The notes under the pieces: model-generated | Databases searched by the model: none | What the model was told of the DNA's origin: nothing | What the model saw: the letters and a program-made list of their open reading frames with translations, nothing else | Assembly (NCBI GenBank): GCA_003013855.2 | Contig: ML058337.1 | Span: 3,720,001-3,784,000, forward strand | DNA: 64,000 nucleotides | Origin: Liriodendron chinense | Lineage: Eukaryota > Streptophyta > Magnoliopsida > Magnoliales > Magnoliaceae | Direction: 5' to 3' | Translations under genes and position numbers: made by a program | Part shown: piece after piece, positions 53,648-64,000 of the stretch | Layout of the letters: the number at the start of each line of letters is the position of its first letter | Numbering within the stretch: position 1 is the stretch's first letter

Positions 53648-55372
53648 AGGTACCCACCAAGGCATCCTTTGCTTATGTATCTCTCCAAATGCTCAGAGAG
53701 GGGTTCACTACCCTCCATGGTTGATGATCCCAGGAGTGCCCTTGCTGATATTGTCACAGCATATCTTCATTGTTGCCTCATCCTCTAGATGCCTTGGGAA
53801 GGGGTTTAACCTGACAGCAATCTTGTCTCCACCGTCGCATCGAGGACCCATAGGACCTTGTTCCCCTGCTTTCATCTATACTGGACCTGCTTTGCTTTTG
53901 CAATTCAGAGACCCCTCAATGCCCTCATTGGGAAGTGCAAGTGAACAACACACCACCACCTTGATGAAGCTTCATCTGTCAGGTTGGCCCCTCCCAGCCT
54001 CAATCTACTTTAAAGGCGAAGCACATTCCCAAGGAGAATCTTGCACCATATTGTTCTAGCTCTACTTAGGACTTTTCATCTCCCTTCCAGGAGAGATACC
54101 CTATCATTAGTAGCCACACATCAACTCCCAATTAGCTAGCAGGAATCATCCAGGGTAGCATGTGTCAAGTGGTGAGCTGGTTACATGTCACTTGATAGCC
54201 ACCCTTTATTAGCTGCCTTTAAGAGGACTAGCCATGGTTGTTTCCTTCAGTAGCATTGCACGAGGAACAAAAGCCCCTCCATTCCTAGCTTGATCATAAG
54301 CTTCCATCCAATTCGCCTCTCAGCCCATCTTCATCATCTCCAAGTTAGTTCAGCCTCCCAGTGCCCATATCGGGATCCTCTTGCTACTTGCTTGAACACA
54401 TGACCATTTCCTTTCACCTTCATCCTTTTGAAGTCTGGCAAGAAAGCCTTCGCCCACTTCTTCACTTCTACTTCTTTCAGTGATCGACATTGAGGCACAA
54501 CTCGAGCGGCCTTCAAAGTTTGACGCACAATCTAGGAACTGTAGGCCCCACTACTTGTTGAATACCTATTGAGCAAGTGTGCCTACTTCTATCTTCCATA
54601 GGTTTCTCTCTCCCCCTCTCTCCCTCTCTCCCCAACTGTCTGCCACATGCTGGAACATGACAGATTATTATTGCAATTCTACACCATCAAAACATGGTCT
54701 CAAACCTGGGTAAAGGAGATTTGATGTTACGTGTGCAGCACACACATTAATGAATTTACTACATACAAGCTGTGATAATAAATGGTTAAGATACACAAAC
54801 ATATGAAAGTGCTTTCCTTGTGTTTGTGTTAGCCTCTCTAGGGGATTGGAGCAGAGACAATCCAAGTAATCAGCATTGAGTTGGTGAATAATTATCCTAC
54901 TTGAAACGGAATGCACATATGCATGTTATGTATACTTATATTGAGACAAGATTTCAATAGAATGCATCCATAGAGTTCCATAGCTTCAGGAATCGTGTTT
55001 TTTTTTTTTTTTTTTTGAGAGAGAGAGAGAGTTGGTATCTGCTCTATTTCCATCCATATATTGGGAAGTCTAACTTCCAAGCTTTAGGAACATCCATAGC
55101 AGCAGCTTCTAAATTTCATAATTTAAAAGAATATTGCATGTTCGAGAACTACTAGTGACTCCATGAACTTTCAAAAGGATTTTCTCGTGCGTGTAGATTA
55201 TCCTCAGCCAAGCTTCTTTTCCTGATCAACCCAAAGGTACAAAAACAAGAATTGTAAATTGTAATTGATGGTTCTTGAAATGAGTAATTGGACTGGTGAT
55301 TACATCTTCAATACATTACTATAGCAAAGTTCAAATTTCCCATAAAAAATGCTTACATTCCTATAGCAAAGT
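53648..55372. other. No recognisable gene
   Basis: 53660-54060 has gag-like low-level resemblance to 51540-51740 (AAATGC-AGGGGTTCAC words). 54605-54635 is CT-rich. 54990-55032 holds a poly-T tract followed by (GA)n. 55310-55395 contains a 50-bp tandem duplication (AAGTTCARATTTCCCA), probably in the 3' UTR of the next gene. Confidence 0.4.
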
Positions 55373-57633
55373 TCAGATTTCCCAAGAAAAATGCTTTAAT
55401 CCATAAACACAAGTAGTGGTATAAGGGCGTACATTCAACCCAGCCAATGGAGCAACCGCAATTACAACTCTTTGATGAGAATGGAGGGGAAGTTTCTCCT
55501 CAAGAAGCAATTTGCCTGAAATTCCCTTTGCAGTTGGTATCAAGAAAATATCCCTCTCATTGCCTTTGGAAAACGCAATTTTGCAAGGAATGTCTGGGCC
55601 TGGGACAAACCAAGTAAGAACAGAAACTGTACCATCAGCTGGAAAGTAATAACACCCGACTAGTCCTGAAAAGAAAATAAATGCCAACCTGAGCTCAGCT
55701 CTGTTTCAAAATTTAAAGAAAGAACATCAACACCCAGGGTTCTTCCTGAAGTACTACTCATAGATCTGCTTCTCAAGTGTAAAATGGGGTTTTCCAGAAA
55801 ATCTCCCTTCAATATAGAAATCTTGAGAAGATGGTGGAGAACGAAAACCTGAAAATTTGATATTAATGAGAAGGAATCTTAAATCATAATAAATGGTGTC
55901 TTCTTGATGCAAAGAGCATATGCTTTAATGGAAGGATTGACACAATACATGATTGAACCAGATGAGTATCAGTGTCATAAAACCATTCAAAATGAGAAAG
56001 GTAAAAATAGATCCATTCTCAAAGGAGTGGAAGCTTATGTTTGTAAAAGAGAACCATACAAAAGTATTTTTTGCCAGAATAAAAGAACTGAAGGTTAATC
56101 TGAACAAAGAATAATGACATTAGATACATATGATATAGAAACTAATGGAATAAAGGAAAACACTTGTGCAGACTAACATCAGAAAAGGAGCACAGTCCCC
56201 AATAGATTTTCTAGCAAGATCACATAAATGTGAATTGAGCATTCTTAGCAGAAAAAGTAAATAAATTTGTCAACCTTGACTGCATAGACCATCCTTTGCC
56301 AAGCAAGAGGAGATGATATATCACCTGAAATACATGAATGGAATAATTTACTGTTCTAGGAAACAAAGTCCACTGAACATGTTAGATATAAAACTGAGTC
56401 GGCAGATGAAGAAGAAGAAAACCAATTGCTGAAAGAGATGGACTTACCATCTGGTATATCTCTGCACAAAGGAGGTTCCAGGGCGAAAAAAGGATCTTTG
56501 GATTGTGATGATTCATCAAGAGCTTACGATATTACATCCAAATACATATCGTGAATGCCAAAATAACATCTGCTTCTCATCCCATAATGAGGAACTTAAA
56601 AGTAAAACAACGAATATCTTAGCCTTGGGAAAAAAATGAATACCTTTCTTACAACTTTCCCATTCTTTCTTCAGAGTAATAGGGATGTAATCAAACCAGC
56701 ACCCGTTGATCTCTTTCAGAAGATTTTTACAAGACTTATGATATGATATCTGTTAAAGGGAGAAGGGAATAAGTAGAATCTAAGGAAACTTGAGAATTGA
56801 TTACGACGGATGTTCACTATATTAAATGACATCATTACATGGGAGAAAACACAAGTCAAAAAGGGGAACATATATGAAGAGAACATGACTATAAAGTTGG
56901 GATTCAATATATTTTTCTGAAAACTTAAATAACCCCAACATATCTCAGACATTGATGAGAGAGATTTGCGCTTGGCATTTCTTCACTTTGGAAAGATGGG
57001 GCATTGCAATTGAGATGAGACAGTTAGTCTTCCTCTTTAGTTGACTACAGAAAGGACTTCGCAGAAGTTAATTAAAATATCCCATATAATCCCTTATGTT
57101 TTGTTGTTTCAATTGCTTTTGGCAATGTAGCAGTGGGAGATTTTTAACCCTGTACGTAGGCTTAGTTGAGAGATGCACTAGCATGGGGGCACAATTCATT
57201 AATTAGAAAAACAAAAACCAAACCAGCTGATTCTCACATTAAAAAGATCCAAATCATGGTCACTAAGCGTCTTTTCTTGGCAAGCAAGTAGTTTTTGTAG
57301 GGCCCACCCAATACTCCACATTCTCAGCACTGGGAGTGGTGGTTCGCTTGCTAAAAACTTCAATAATTCATTTAAAATCTGCAAAATGTTAGATAAAGGT
57401 AGTCATGAGAAAGAAAGATTACCCATGAATCAATTAAATATAAAGGTGACATTTTAATAAACTTAAAAAGAATAATTGCCTCATATTATGTCAGGTACTA
57501 ATCACAAAGAGATAGTTTCAATGAGAAGATGGATGCACCAGTGAAATTGATTATAGTATATGGTACAAACCTGAGGCACATGCCTCACAAAGATATTTCC
57601 ATCCATTGCTTGAGAAGGTGGGATGTGAGTGGC
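55373..57633 (-). pseudogene. 3' part of an unrecognised host-like gene, seven phase-compatible exons
   Basis: On the minus strand seven coding blocks have GT-AG borders and matching phases: 57633-57571, 57378-57238, 56749-56644, 56522-56448, 56324-56275, 55848-55689 and 55665-55373 (stop). The joined frame stays open for about 320 codons, with words such as DGNIFVRHVPQ, LPVLRMWSIGWALQKLL, GCWFDYIPITLKKEWESCKK, PLAWQRMVYAVK and GCYYFPADGTVSVLTWFVPG. The composition looks like a soluble folded protein, with no signal peptide or membrane span. I do not recognise the family. The gap between the last two blocks is only 23 nt, too short for a normal plant intron. No 5' exons or promoter were found before the copia element at 59385. 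Confidence 0.6.
55666..55688 (-). other. 23-nt intron-like gap with GT...TTTTCAG borders
   Basis: Donor TCAG/GTTGGC and acceptor TTTTCTTTTCAG/GACT flank only 23 nt. Removing it restores the frame (phase 1); reading through meets a stop within about 10 codons. Confidence 0.6.
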
Positions 57634-58779
57634 CTGCAATAAAATGATGATTCAATATAAAGAAAGTCTAAAATAGTTAAGAAGGTCATTAAATCCTTTA
57701 CCAATTCACAACATCTAAGAAAGCATCAGTTCGAGAAGTCAATTGAAATTAAGTTTCAATAGAGACAAACTTATAAAAAAAAAAAAAAAAAGAGAGTAAA
57801 AGATGAATGTAATAAAAATAAAGGGGATTATCAGACGAAGGGCGGCCTACGTGGCAACCTTCTACTCAGCTCTTTCCAATTTTCTTAGTTTCTCTTCCCT
57901 TCTTTTTCTTTTCTGTTTTTTGTTTTTTAAGTATCCTCTTCCCCCTCCCTCGAAAACGTGCTGAGTAATGTCTCAGAGTTTGGGTAATCTGATGGACTAC
58001 GTAGAAAATGGTATTCTAGGTATGTAATCACACACATCAACATGATACGTGTGATCAATGTCCACCCTTGCTTGATGTTTGGGCCAATGCATGTTAGGAG
58101 TGGGGTCTGCATGTGTGACTTGGATCTGTCACAAGATTTCTACATTGCACATGTTGTGCAATTGCATATCACATGGTTCCTTGCTAGAGTTATGGCCCAT
58201 ACGACTTATGTGAGTTGATAGCACATACAACTTGTGAGCTAATGTGGCTAGAAATAATGCTTCATGAGATTGGTTTTCCAGTTGAAGGTCCCATTCTCTT
58301 ACGTTGTAATAATCAGGCCACTTCACACATTGCTAGTAACCCGGTCTTCCATGAAAGGACCGAGCACATTGGACTGTCACTTTATTTGTGAGAAGGTTGC
58401 CTCCAAGGGCCTTTTTGGATTCCCCAGTGCTGTCATATTGTATTGTACATCATGTTCCATATAGGATGCGCCTGACGGTCTGATTGCAATCTGACATAGC
58501 CGCCCTCTATGAATTGTTTGGATAGGTCATACGCAACCTACAAATACAGCTGGCGGCAGAAGATGTGTTTGGAAATCGAGTATATGAAAGGTCAGTCCAT
58601 GCAACCCTTACATATTTTTTTTCCCCTTCGAATGCATTGCTGGATATGTAACCTGGTTGGATGTATATGTTTGGATCCATATCGGAATGTCAAATGAGGA
58701 TTCACGACTACTACTGTTATCTCCCATTCCACCCATAACAAATGGGTCCCACATGTAATCTGGAGTATAGTGGGAACGA
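57634..58779. other. No recognisable gene
   Basis: 57777-57792 is a poly-A tract. Any further 5' exons of the minus-strand gene are not visible. Confidence 0.4.
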
Positions 58780-58980
58780 CAATTGCTTACGAAAACCTTG
58801 GCGGTGTAAGATCCTACGCTTAGAACCTAGGTGGGGCCCACTTTGATGTTAGTGAGAAATCCACCACATCCCTCCCTCATTCCAGATCATTTTAGGAGAG
58901 GAGTCTAAAAATAAGGCAGATCCAAAAATCAAGTGGGTCACATGACAGGAAACAGTGAGGATTAAATGTCCAAACCTAAC
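58780..58980. repeat. Dispersed GTGGGGCCCAC repeat copy
   Basis: AGGTGGGGCCCACTTTGATG, AATCCACCACATCC, CAGATCATTTTAGG and AAAAATCAAGTGGGTCACA follow in an order also found, with changes, at 41390-41600. Confidence 0.55.
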
Positions 58981-59384
58981 CCTTCTCATTCTGCTTTCAT
59001 TCTCTGTCTTCTCTCCCTTACTCTTCTTTTACTATCATCTTATACCAAACTACACCTAGCAGTAGCACCAAGAGGTCATAAGATGAGGGAAAGCAAACTT
59101 GGATGGTTTGGCCAATAGAGACTAAGAACTACACCGATTAAGAGCAACAAGTTTTATCAAGTTGAAGGCTTTGAAAGGGCAAGGGGAAGGCCCAAAAGGA
59201 CGTGGTGAAGGTAGCAATAAAAAAATTTGATGACCTATGGTTTACATATGGATATGAATCATTTATATAGTCAAATGGTGGAAAGATTCATGCAACTTGT
59301 TATGGCCCATATTGATTGCACGTGTGGTTCAGTAGGACAACTTGGGTTTTCATCTAATTTGCTTTGTTTTCTGGGCTTAAACAG
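58981..59384. other. No recognisable gene
   Basis: Chance frames only. Confidence 0.4.
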
Positions 59385-59913
59385 TGTTGAAATTGAGTGC
59401 CTTTAATCTGTGTTGAAATAGGGGAGTTCGATTGATCGACCCCTTTGCTCGATCGATTGAAAATACCTAGATTTGCTAGTTTACTCGCTGGACACTTTTG
59501 GGCATGTTCGGTCGATCGAACTTTGGACCTCAATTGATTGATAGTTGGTCGATGGTACTTAATCGATCGAAGCTTAGATCGACGGTGCTCGCGGTTTTAC
59601 GTAATTGCGCGATTTGTTTCCTATTTCGGGTGTAACACTAAATATATGGGTGTAATACAGGATTAGGGTAGAACAAGGAAAGTTAATACGTTTCTACGGT
59701 TTGTGATAGAGGAGGCTAGGGTTTTCGGATCTGTAAATTTGATTCCATCTCTTGTAATTTCGTTTTTATGGTGGATTGTTATCGCTTTGTGCCGTGGTTT
59801 TTTTCCCGCAAGGGTTTTTCTATGTAAAATTGTGTGTTATCTGGTTTGTTTGTGTGCGTTTGTTTATCACTTGTTTAATTTTACTCAGTGATTGCTTCCG
59901 CAGTAGCCCAACA
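59385..59913 (+). repeat. 5' LTR of the copia element
   Basis: TGTTGAAATTGAG...GCCCAACA, 529 bp. The U3 part (59426-59590) contains TCGATCGATTGA, GGTCGATCGAACT, AATCGATCGAAGC and similar palindromes upstream of a TATA-like AAATATATGG near 59641. Confidence 0.9.
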
Positions 59914-59914
59914 A

Positions 59915-59928
59915 GTAGTATCAGAGCT
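59915..59928 (+). other. Primer-binding site, tRNA-iMet type
   Basis: GTAGTATCAGAGCT, one change from the standard site, next to the LTR end. Confidence 0.8.
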
Positions 59929-59959
59929 ATATGATGGGATTTGAGTTTGAATTTGAGAC

Positions 59960-60140
59960 ATGACGATGAAGGGATCAAACGTGAAGTATGAGACAGAGAA
60001 GTTCACCAGGAAAAATAACTTCAAACTATGGAAAGTGAAGATGAGAGGCCTTCTAGTTCAGTAAGGATTACAACAGGCATTCCTTCATAGAGCGAAGCAT
60101 TCTGAGAAGTTCACCACAGAGCTTTGGACGAATTTATAAA
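59960..60140 (+). pseudogene. Copia Gag N-terminal part
   Basis: From the ATG at 59960: KFTRKNNFKLWKVKMRGLLVQ, then a stop, then SEKFTTELWTN. Just beyond, LYMTKSLSNL belongs further downstream in Gag, so an internal piece was lost before the insertion point. Confidence 0.8.
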
Positions 60141-60408
60141 GCTTGTATATGACGAAGTCTCTTTCAAATCTAAGGGTTTGAAAAGCTGGTTTGGAGCATC
60201 GAAGGCATTGAATGATTGTCCACAAGCTATGAGAATCGAGATTTCCAAAGGACCCAAAATACAAAAACAAGAAGAAAATCTTTGATTACGAGAAGATCTG
60301 AAAGATTTTTTCGGGTTTTTTTCTTTCGTGATTTCTTGATTTGGTTGTCTTTCAGTTTAATCACAAACCCCACCATCTGATTTATTTGAATTGATCATCA
60401 TGGCTGTG

Positions 60409-60458
<50 letters not shown>

Positions 60459-61450
60459 GAATTGATCACCACTGAATGAGTTGCAGAGATAACATTTCAA
60501 TCATCATAGCTGTGTATTTTCAGTCTCTCTCATCTTGTTTTTTCTTTATCACTTGTGAATATGATAATTAGTACTTACGTATGATGATAATTTCTATATT
60601 TGAATCTTTAATTATCTCTGCAACTCATTCGGTATACACGTGGCATATGCGTATGGGCAATCCAGGTTGTCCAAATAGCGGGCCTTATTGTTGATGGGTC
60701 ATTGCCCGAAAATCACACTAATTGAAATGTTCTTAACATATTGATTTTGCCTGTTGGATTGGATTGTCAATTGCTTCATTTTCAACCATCGATTTGATAG
60801 CCATCAATTCAATGGTCGGGATCATTCGGTTGGTGTGATTTCGTCTACGCTCTACCCAAAATGTGCTCCACATTTGAGCGGTCTGGGATGGTCCCAATCG
60901 TGAGCCTCATTGTTGATCGAGCACAGCCTGAAAATCTCACTGATTGAAATGTTGTTAACCATCCAATTCGCCCGTTGGATCAGGTCACCGACCACTTTAA
61001 TTTTAACCGTCCATTTGATAGCCACCGATTGGGTGGTTACAATCATTCAACCAGTGTGATTTGGACCAATGCTTCATCTAAAATGTGCGCTACGATTCAA
61101 GAATTCCAGGTTTTCATGAACGCATGAGCCTTCAAAGTTCTAATTCATGTTTTATGTGTACCCCTTTGAGACTGTAATGTACATCTATTTTCATCATGGA
61201 ACATGTCATGGATTCAATTTTCATGCCATTGGCCATCCATCATGTTATATCATTTTAGTGGACCCCACCAAATTTCATGAGGAGTTAGCAACCCAACCAT
61301 TCAGTCTCTAATCGGGCGATTATTAGGAACCCCGAAAACCGAGCAGTTGTGTCCCTCCACCGAAGGAAATGATATCGGATTCTTGCTAGTGATGAATCTT
61401 TATACCATCTGATCAGGATATGACAACAAATGAGAATTAGCCCGGTCTGA
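60141..61450. mobile_element. Insertion or repeat-filled gap inside copia gag
   Basis: It contains a (TC)n microsatellite (60411-60453) and a tandem pair of about 220 bp (about 60630-60850 and 60851-61085; TTGTTGAT-G, GAAAATC-CACT-ATTGAAATGTT and CATTTGATAGCCA words recur in order). No ends or genes were identified. Confidence 0.5.
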
Positions 61451-61453
61451 TTC

Positions 61454-61747
61454 TTGCTATTGAAGACCATTATCTCAACCCTTTATTCGAAGCAGATGAG
61501 AAAGAAAAGCGGTGCTGGCGAAGGGTCTTCTACGAACGCATTGTTTGTCTGGGGTAGACTGATTGAGCAAAAGAAGGGGAAGCCTCGATTTAGGTCCAAG
61601 TCGAAGGGCAAAGGGAAGATAAAGTGCCGGAATTGTGGCAGGTTGGGACATATGAAGGATTGTTGGAATCCTAAAGCCCAAAAGAGAGATAAATTAGATC
61701 ATACACCGAAGGAAGCCAACATAGCGGAATCCATTGACGGGTGGTTG
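61454..61747 (+). pseudogene. Copia Gag zinc-knuckle part
   Basis: CX2CX4HX4C knuckle CRNCGRLGHMKDC after a basic stretch (RSKSKGKGKIK). It is open for 98 codons but cut off from the rest of Gag by the insertion. Confidence 0.85.
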
Positions 61748-62150
61748 TGATGTGTTGACCACATCCAAGTCCAGGTATTTCAATAATGAATGAATTTCGG
61801 GGGCATCGTATCACATGTGCCCTTATTAGAATTGGTTCACCACATACAACGAGTATGATGGTGGCCGGGTCTCTATGGGCAATGAGCATGCCTATAAAGT
61901 GGTTGGTATCGGATCGGTGTACATCAAGATGTTTGATGGGATTGAGCGTATCCTGACGAATATGAGACACGTTCCGAATTTAAAGATGAATCTAATATCT
62001 TTGGGAGCTCTCAAGGCACTTGAGTGCAAGTTCACCAGATTCGATCGTGTCCTAAAAGTTTCATAGGGGGCATTCATTGTGATGAAAACATAGTGGAGCG
62101 GTAAACTTTACACGTTGATTGGGAGTATTGTACCGGGTGGAGCTACAACA
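61748..62150 (+). pseudogene. Copia protease region
   Basis: The DSG active site is no longer readable; SYHMCP survives just after it. The conserved stretch MGNEHAYKVVGIGSVYIKM...VPNLKMNLISLGAL at 61877-62030 fixes the identity. Confidence 0.75.
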
Positions 62151-63160
62151 TCTGTAGCGGAGTCCACATTAGCACGTTTATGGCATGCGTGCCTAGGCCA
62201 CATGAGCTAGTGCAGTATGAAGGTACTTTCTGATCGTTGTTTAATTCCTGCATTTAAAAGTATTGATTTTAATATATGCGAGCATTGCATATATGGTAAA
62301 CAATCCTGTTGTCTTTTAAATCGAGAAAACATGTTAGTAAGGTTGTGTTAGATTATGTGCATTCTGATGTATGAGGGCCATCGCTCATGGTTTCTAAAAG
62401 AGGGTCATCATATTTTGTCACATTTATAGAAGACTTCTCTAGAATGGTTTGGGTTTATTTTATGAAAAATAAATCCAATGTTTTTGCCACCTTTAAGATA
62501 TGGAAGGCGATGGTGGAAAGGCAGACATGGCGAAAATTGAAAGTGTTGAGGACAAACAATGGTGGTGAGTTCACTTTCAAGGAATTTAATCAGTTTTATA
62601 AGGATGAAGGGATCGTGAGGCACAATACAATAAGGCATACACCAGAGTAGAATGGTGTGGTGGAACGGATGAATCGGACTCTCTTGGAGAGAGCTTGAAG
62701 CATGTTAAGTAACGTTGCATTGAGCAAGGAACTATGGACTGAGGCCGTGAACAGGGCTTGTTATTCAGTGAATCGGTCCCCGTCTACGGCCATAGATTGT
62801 AAAATTCTAGAGGTGTAGAGTGGTGATAAAATAGACTACTCAGTACTGCGTGTATTTGGTTGTGATGCTTACTCTCATGTACCTTCACTTGAGCAAGATA
62901 AGTTAGGCCAAAGGCCAAAGAAGTGTGCCTTTGTTAGCTATGATGATGTTGTGAAGGGATACAAGTTGTATAACTGGGTCACACGAAAGATCACGATTAG
63001 CCAGGACATTAGGTTTGATGAGGATTCCTTGTTCCGTAAGTATGAACACAAGAAAACAAAAAAGTTAGCGAAGGTGAACGCTGAAATTGACGAGGGTGAG
63101 ACACAGGTTGAAGCCGAGCTGCAGGTGGAGGTACAAGAGCAGGTGGAGCCGCCACCTGTG
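62151..63160 (+). pseudogene. Copia pre-integrase and integrase
   Basis: The zinc domain is H-H-C-C-like (LWHACLGHM, then CEHCIYGKQ). The catalytic core is at 62387-62720 (FVTFIEDFSRMVWVYFMKNK, TNNGGEFTFKEFNQF, VVERMNRTLLERA); the expected D in the DNGGE box is N. The C-terminal region (FGCDAYSHVP, KKCAFVSYDD, YKLYNWVTRKI) is followed by an E/V-rich stretch. Stops at 62648, 62697 and 62816. Confidence 0.88.
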
Positions 63161-63164
63161 AGGA

Positions 63165-63360
63165 GAATTTTGTCTGTCATTCTCGAACTAAACATATTAA
63201 TGTTCGTCATCATTTTATCCGACAGGTGCTTCAGGAAGGGGCAGTTACCATTGAGAAGATCCATACGAGTGTGAATCTGGCAGATATGCTTACGAAGGTG
63301 GTTCCTGCAGAGAAGTTCAAATTATGTTTGACTTCTTTGGGTCTGGCATTGAAGGAATGA
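63165..63360 (+). pseudogene. Copia RNase H C-terminal end joined directly to integrase
   Basis: Frames give SRTKHINVRHHFIRQVLQEG, then HTSVNLADMLTKVVPAEKF, the last part of copia RNase H, ending near the TGA at 63358. The RT and most of RNase H are absent, a deletion of roughly 2 kb at about 63160. Confidence 0.85.
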
Positions 63361-63475
63361 AGACGGATTGTGCACAAAAAGTGACAGTGGAAGGTGAAGC
63401 CATGATAGAGATGATTAGAGATAGAGGATGGAGCTTGGAGTAGTGGAGCATGAAGATTAAAGCCACGGTAGAAAT

Positions 63476-63578
63476 TGTTGAAATTGAGCACCTTTAATCT
63501 GTGCTGAAATAGGGAGTTCGATCGATTGACCCCCTGGCTCGATCCATCGAAAATACCCAGATTTGCTAGCTTAATTGC
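63476..63578 (+). repeat. 3' LTR of the copia element, interrupted
   Basis: Matches 59385-59490 and stops at TTAATTGC where a new TGTTGGGG sequence begins. Confidence 0.85.
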
Positions 63579-64000
63579 TGTTGGGGTCTCAAAATGTTGG
63601 GGTCCTCAAAACAAATAAAATGTTCACGTACCTTGAGAAAATCTCACAAAACACCCCTCAGCGCACACAAAAGATTGAGATTTACAACGTTGAGATCCCT
63701 TAGCCATTTTTGGTGAAAATCTCCAGCGGGCCCCGCACATCATCGTGATCGAAACCACCTAGAATTAAGTCAAGATCATCATCATGAATTATCATGACGA
63801 ATTATCATGACCAGTGCATGACCATTCATCACCAAATGGGCCCCGCAAACCCATCATTTTGGAAAACCCAATTGAAACAAACAAAAAGTCCGTCAACGCA
63901 CCCATAAAATCAGCTCTAATGCACCCTTAAATTCAATATAAATCAGCAAGCATTTTTAGGGTGCATGGGAGTCCGACGCACCCAAAAAATCAGCAAAAAA
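63579..64000 (+). mobile_element. Start of another LTR-like element, runs off the window
   Basis: Begins TGTTGGGGTCTCAAAATG precisely inside the copia LTR. It is partly homologous, in inverse orientation, to 7970-8246. It contains GGGTGCGT/ACGCACCC words near the edge of the window, echoing the GC-rich dyads at 6965-8880. Identity as an LTR is inferred from the TG start and the clean boundary. Confidence 0.5.

Larger units (their letters stand above)
59385..63578 (+). mobile_element. Ty1/copia element, plus orientation, RT deleted and 3' LTR interrupted
   Basis: 5' LTR 59385-59913, iMet-type primer-binding site, gag start (59960), an insertion (60141-61450), Gag zinc knuckle (61620-61670), protease region, integrase (62150-63160), and then directly the last 50 residues of RNase H (63165-63360). 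The RT and most of RNase H are missing. The 3' LTR starts at 63476 and is cut at 63578 by another repeat. Stops occur in every domain. Confidence 0.88.

Noticed and set aside
53601..54059. 152-codon open frame
   Set aside because: Starts inside the short LTR and has no recognisable motif; probably chance.
54334..54528. 64-codon basic minus-strand frame
   Set aside because: No homology recognised, and no exon borders link it to the host-like gene.

Overview
This window is nuclear DNA from a flowering plant, almost entirely transposable elements in various stages of decay. The evidence is plant-type Ty3/gypsy (Tat lineage), Ty1/copia and L1-type elements with plant tRNA primer-binding sites, GT-AG introns of 80-90 nt, TATA boxes, and long AT-rich and microsatellite tracts. 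Several copies of a dispersed repeat built around GTGGGGTCCAC resemble repeats I associate with magnoliids; that placement is from memory and weak. I see no rRNA, tRNA or CRISPR locus, and no intact host gene.

Region 1 (538-25535) is a 25-kb composite insertion. Two LTRs of one family face the same way (538-1951 and 24581-25535), with TG...CA outer ends and a 5-bp GTTAT target-site duplication. The left part is a very decayed plus-strand element: an integrase remnant, a TRIM inserted in that integrase, and Tat-type 3' repeats. The right part is a younger, better preserved minus-strand Tat element of the same family: 5' LTR 23034-24580, primer-binding site, gag, protease, RT, two RNase H domains and a broken integrase. 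Convergent to its pol, on the plus strand, lie an intron-containing plant mobile domain (PMD) gene and a coiled-coil gene. These match the antisense extra ORFs known from Tat elements. Their promoter region is packed with GC-rich dyads.

Region 2 (25536-36000) holds a decayed Ty3-like element (LTR-like copies near 26625-27178 and 31345-31890) and two related solo LTRs in opposite orientation: 28424-30347 (duplication CCATC) and 32335-34305 (duplication CTAAT). At the same distance from the LTR start these two carry different palindrome arrays.

Region 3 (36001-43390) holds a 6.1-kb unit with inverted ends that is probably a long solo LTR. A 2.7-kb gag-only copia element (37834-40549) is nested in it, and it is followed by another LTR-like sequence with 48-bp dyad repeats.

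Region 4 (43391-64000) holds a 5'-truncated L1 element (45690-48078), microsatellites, a decayed copia element (about 51500-53647), and seven phase-compatible exons of an unrecognised host-like gene on the minus strand (55373-57633). It ends with a copia element lacking its RT (59385-63578) whose 3' LTR is interrupted by the start of another LTR-like repeat that runs off the window.

The most unusual theme is architectural. In several unrelated LTR families, and in the PMD promoter, arrays of short dyads sit just upstream of the TATA box, each with its own sequence. Two homologous LTRs appear to have swapped one array for another.
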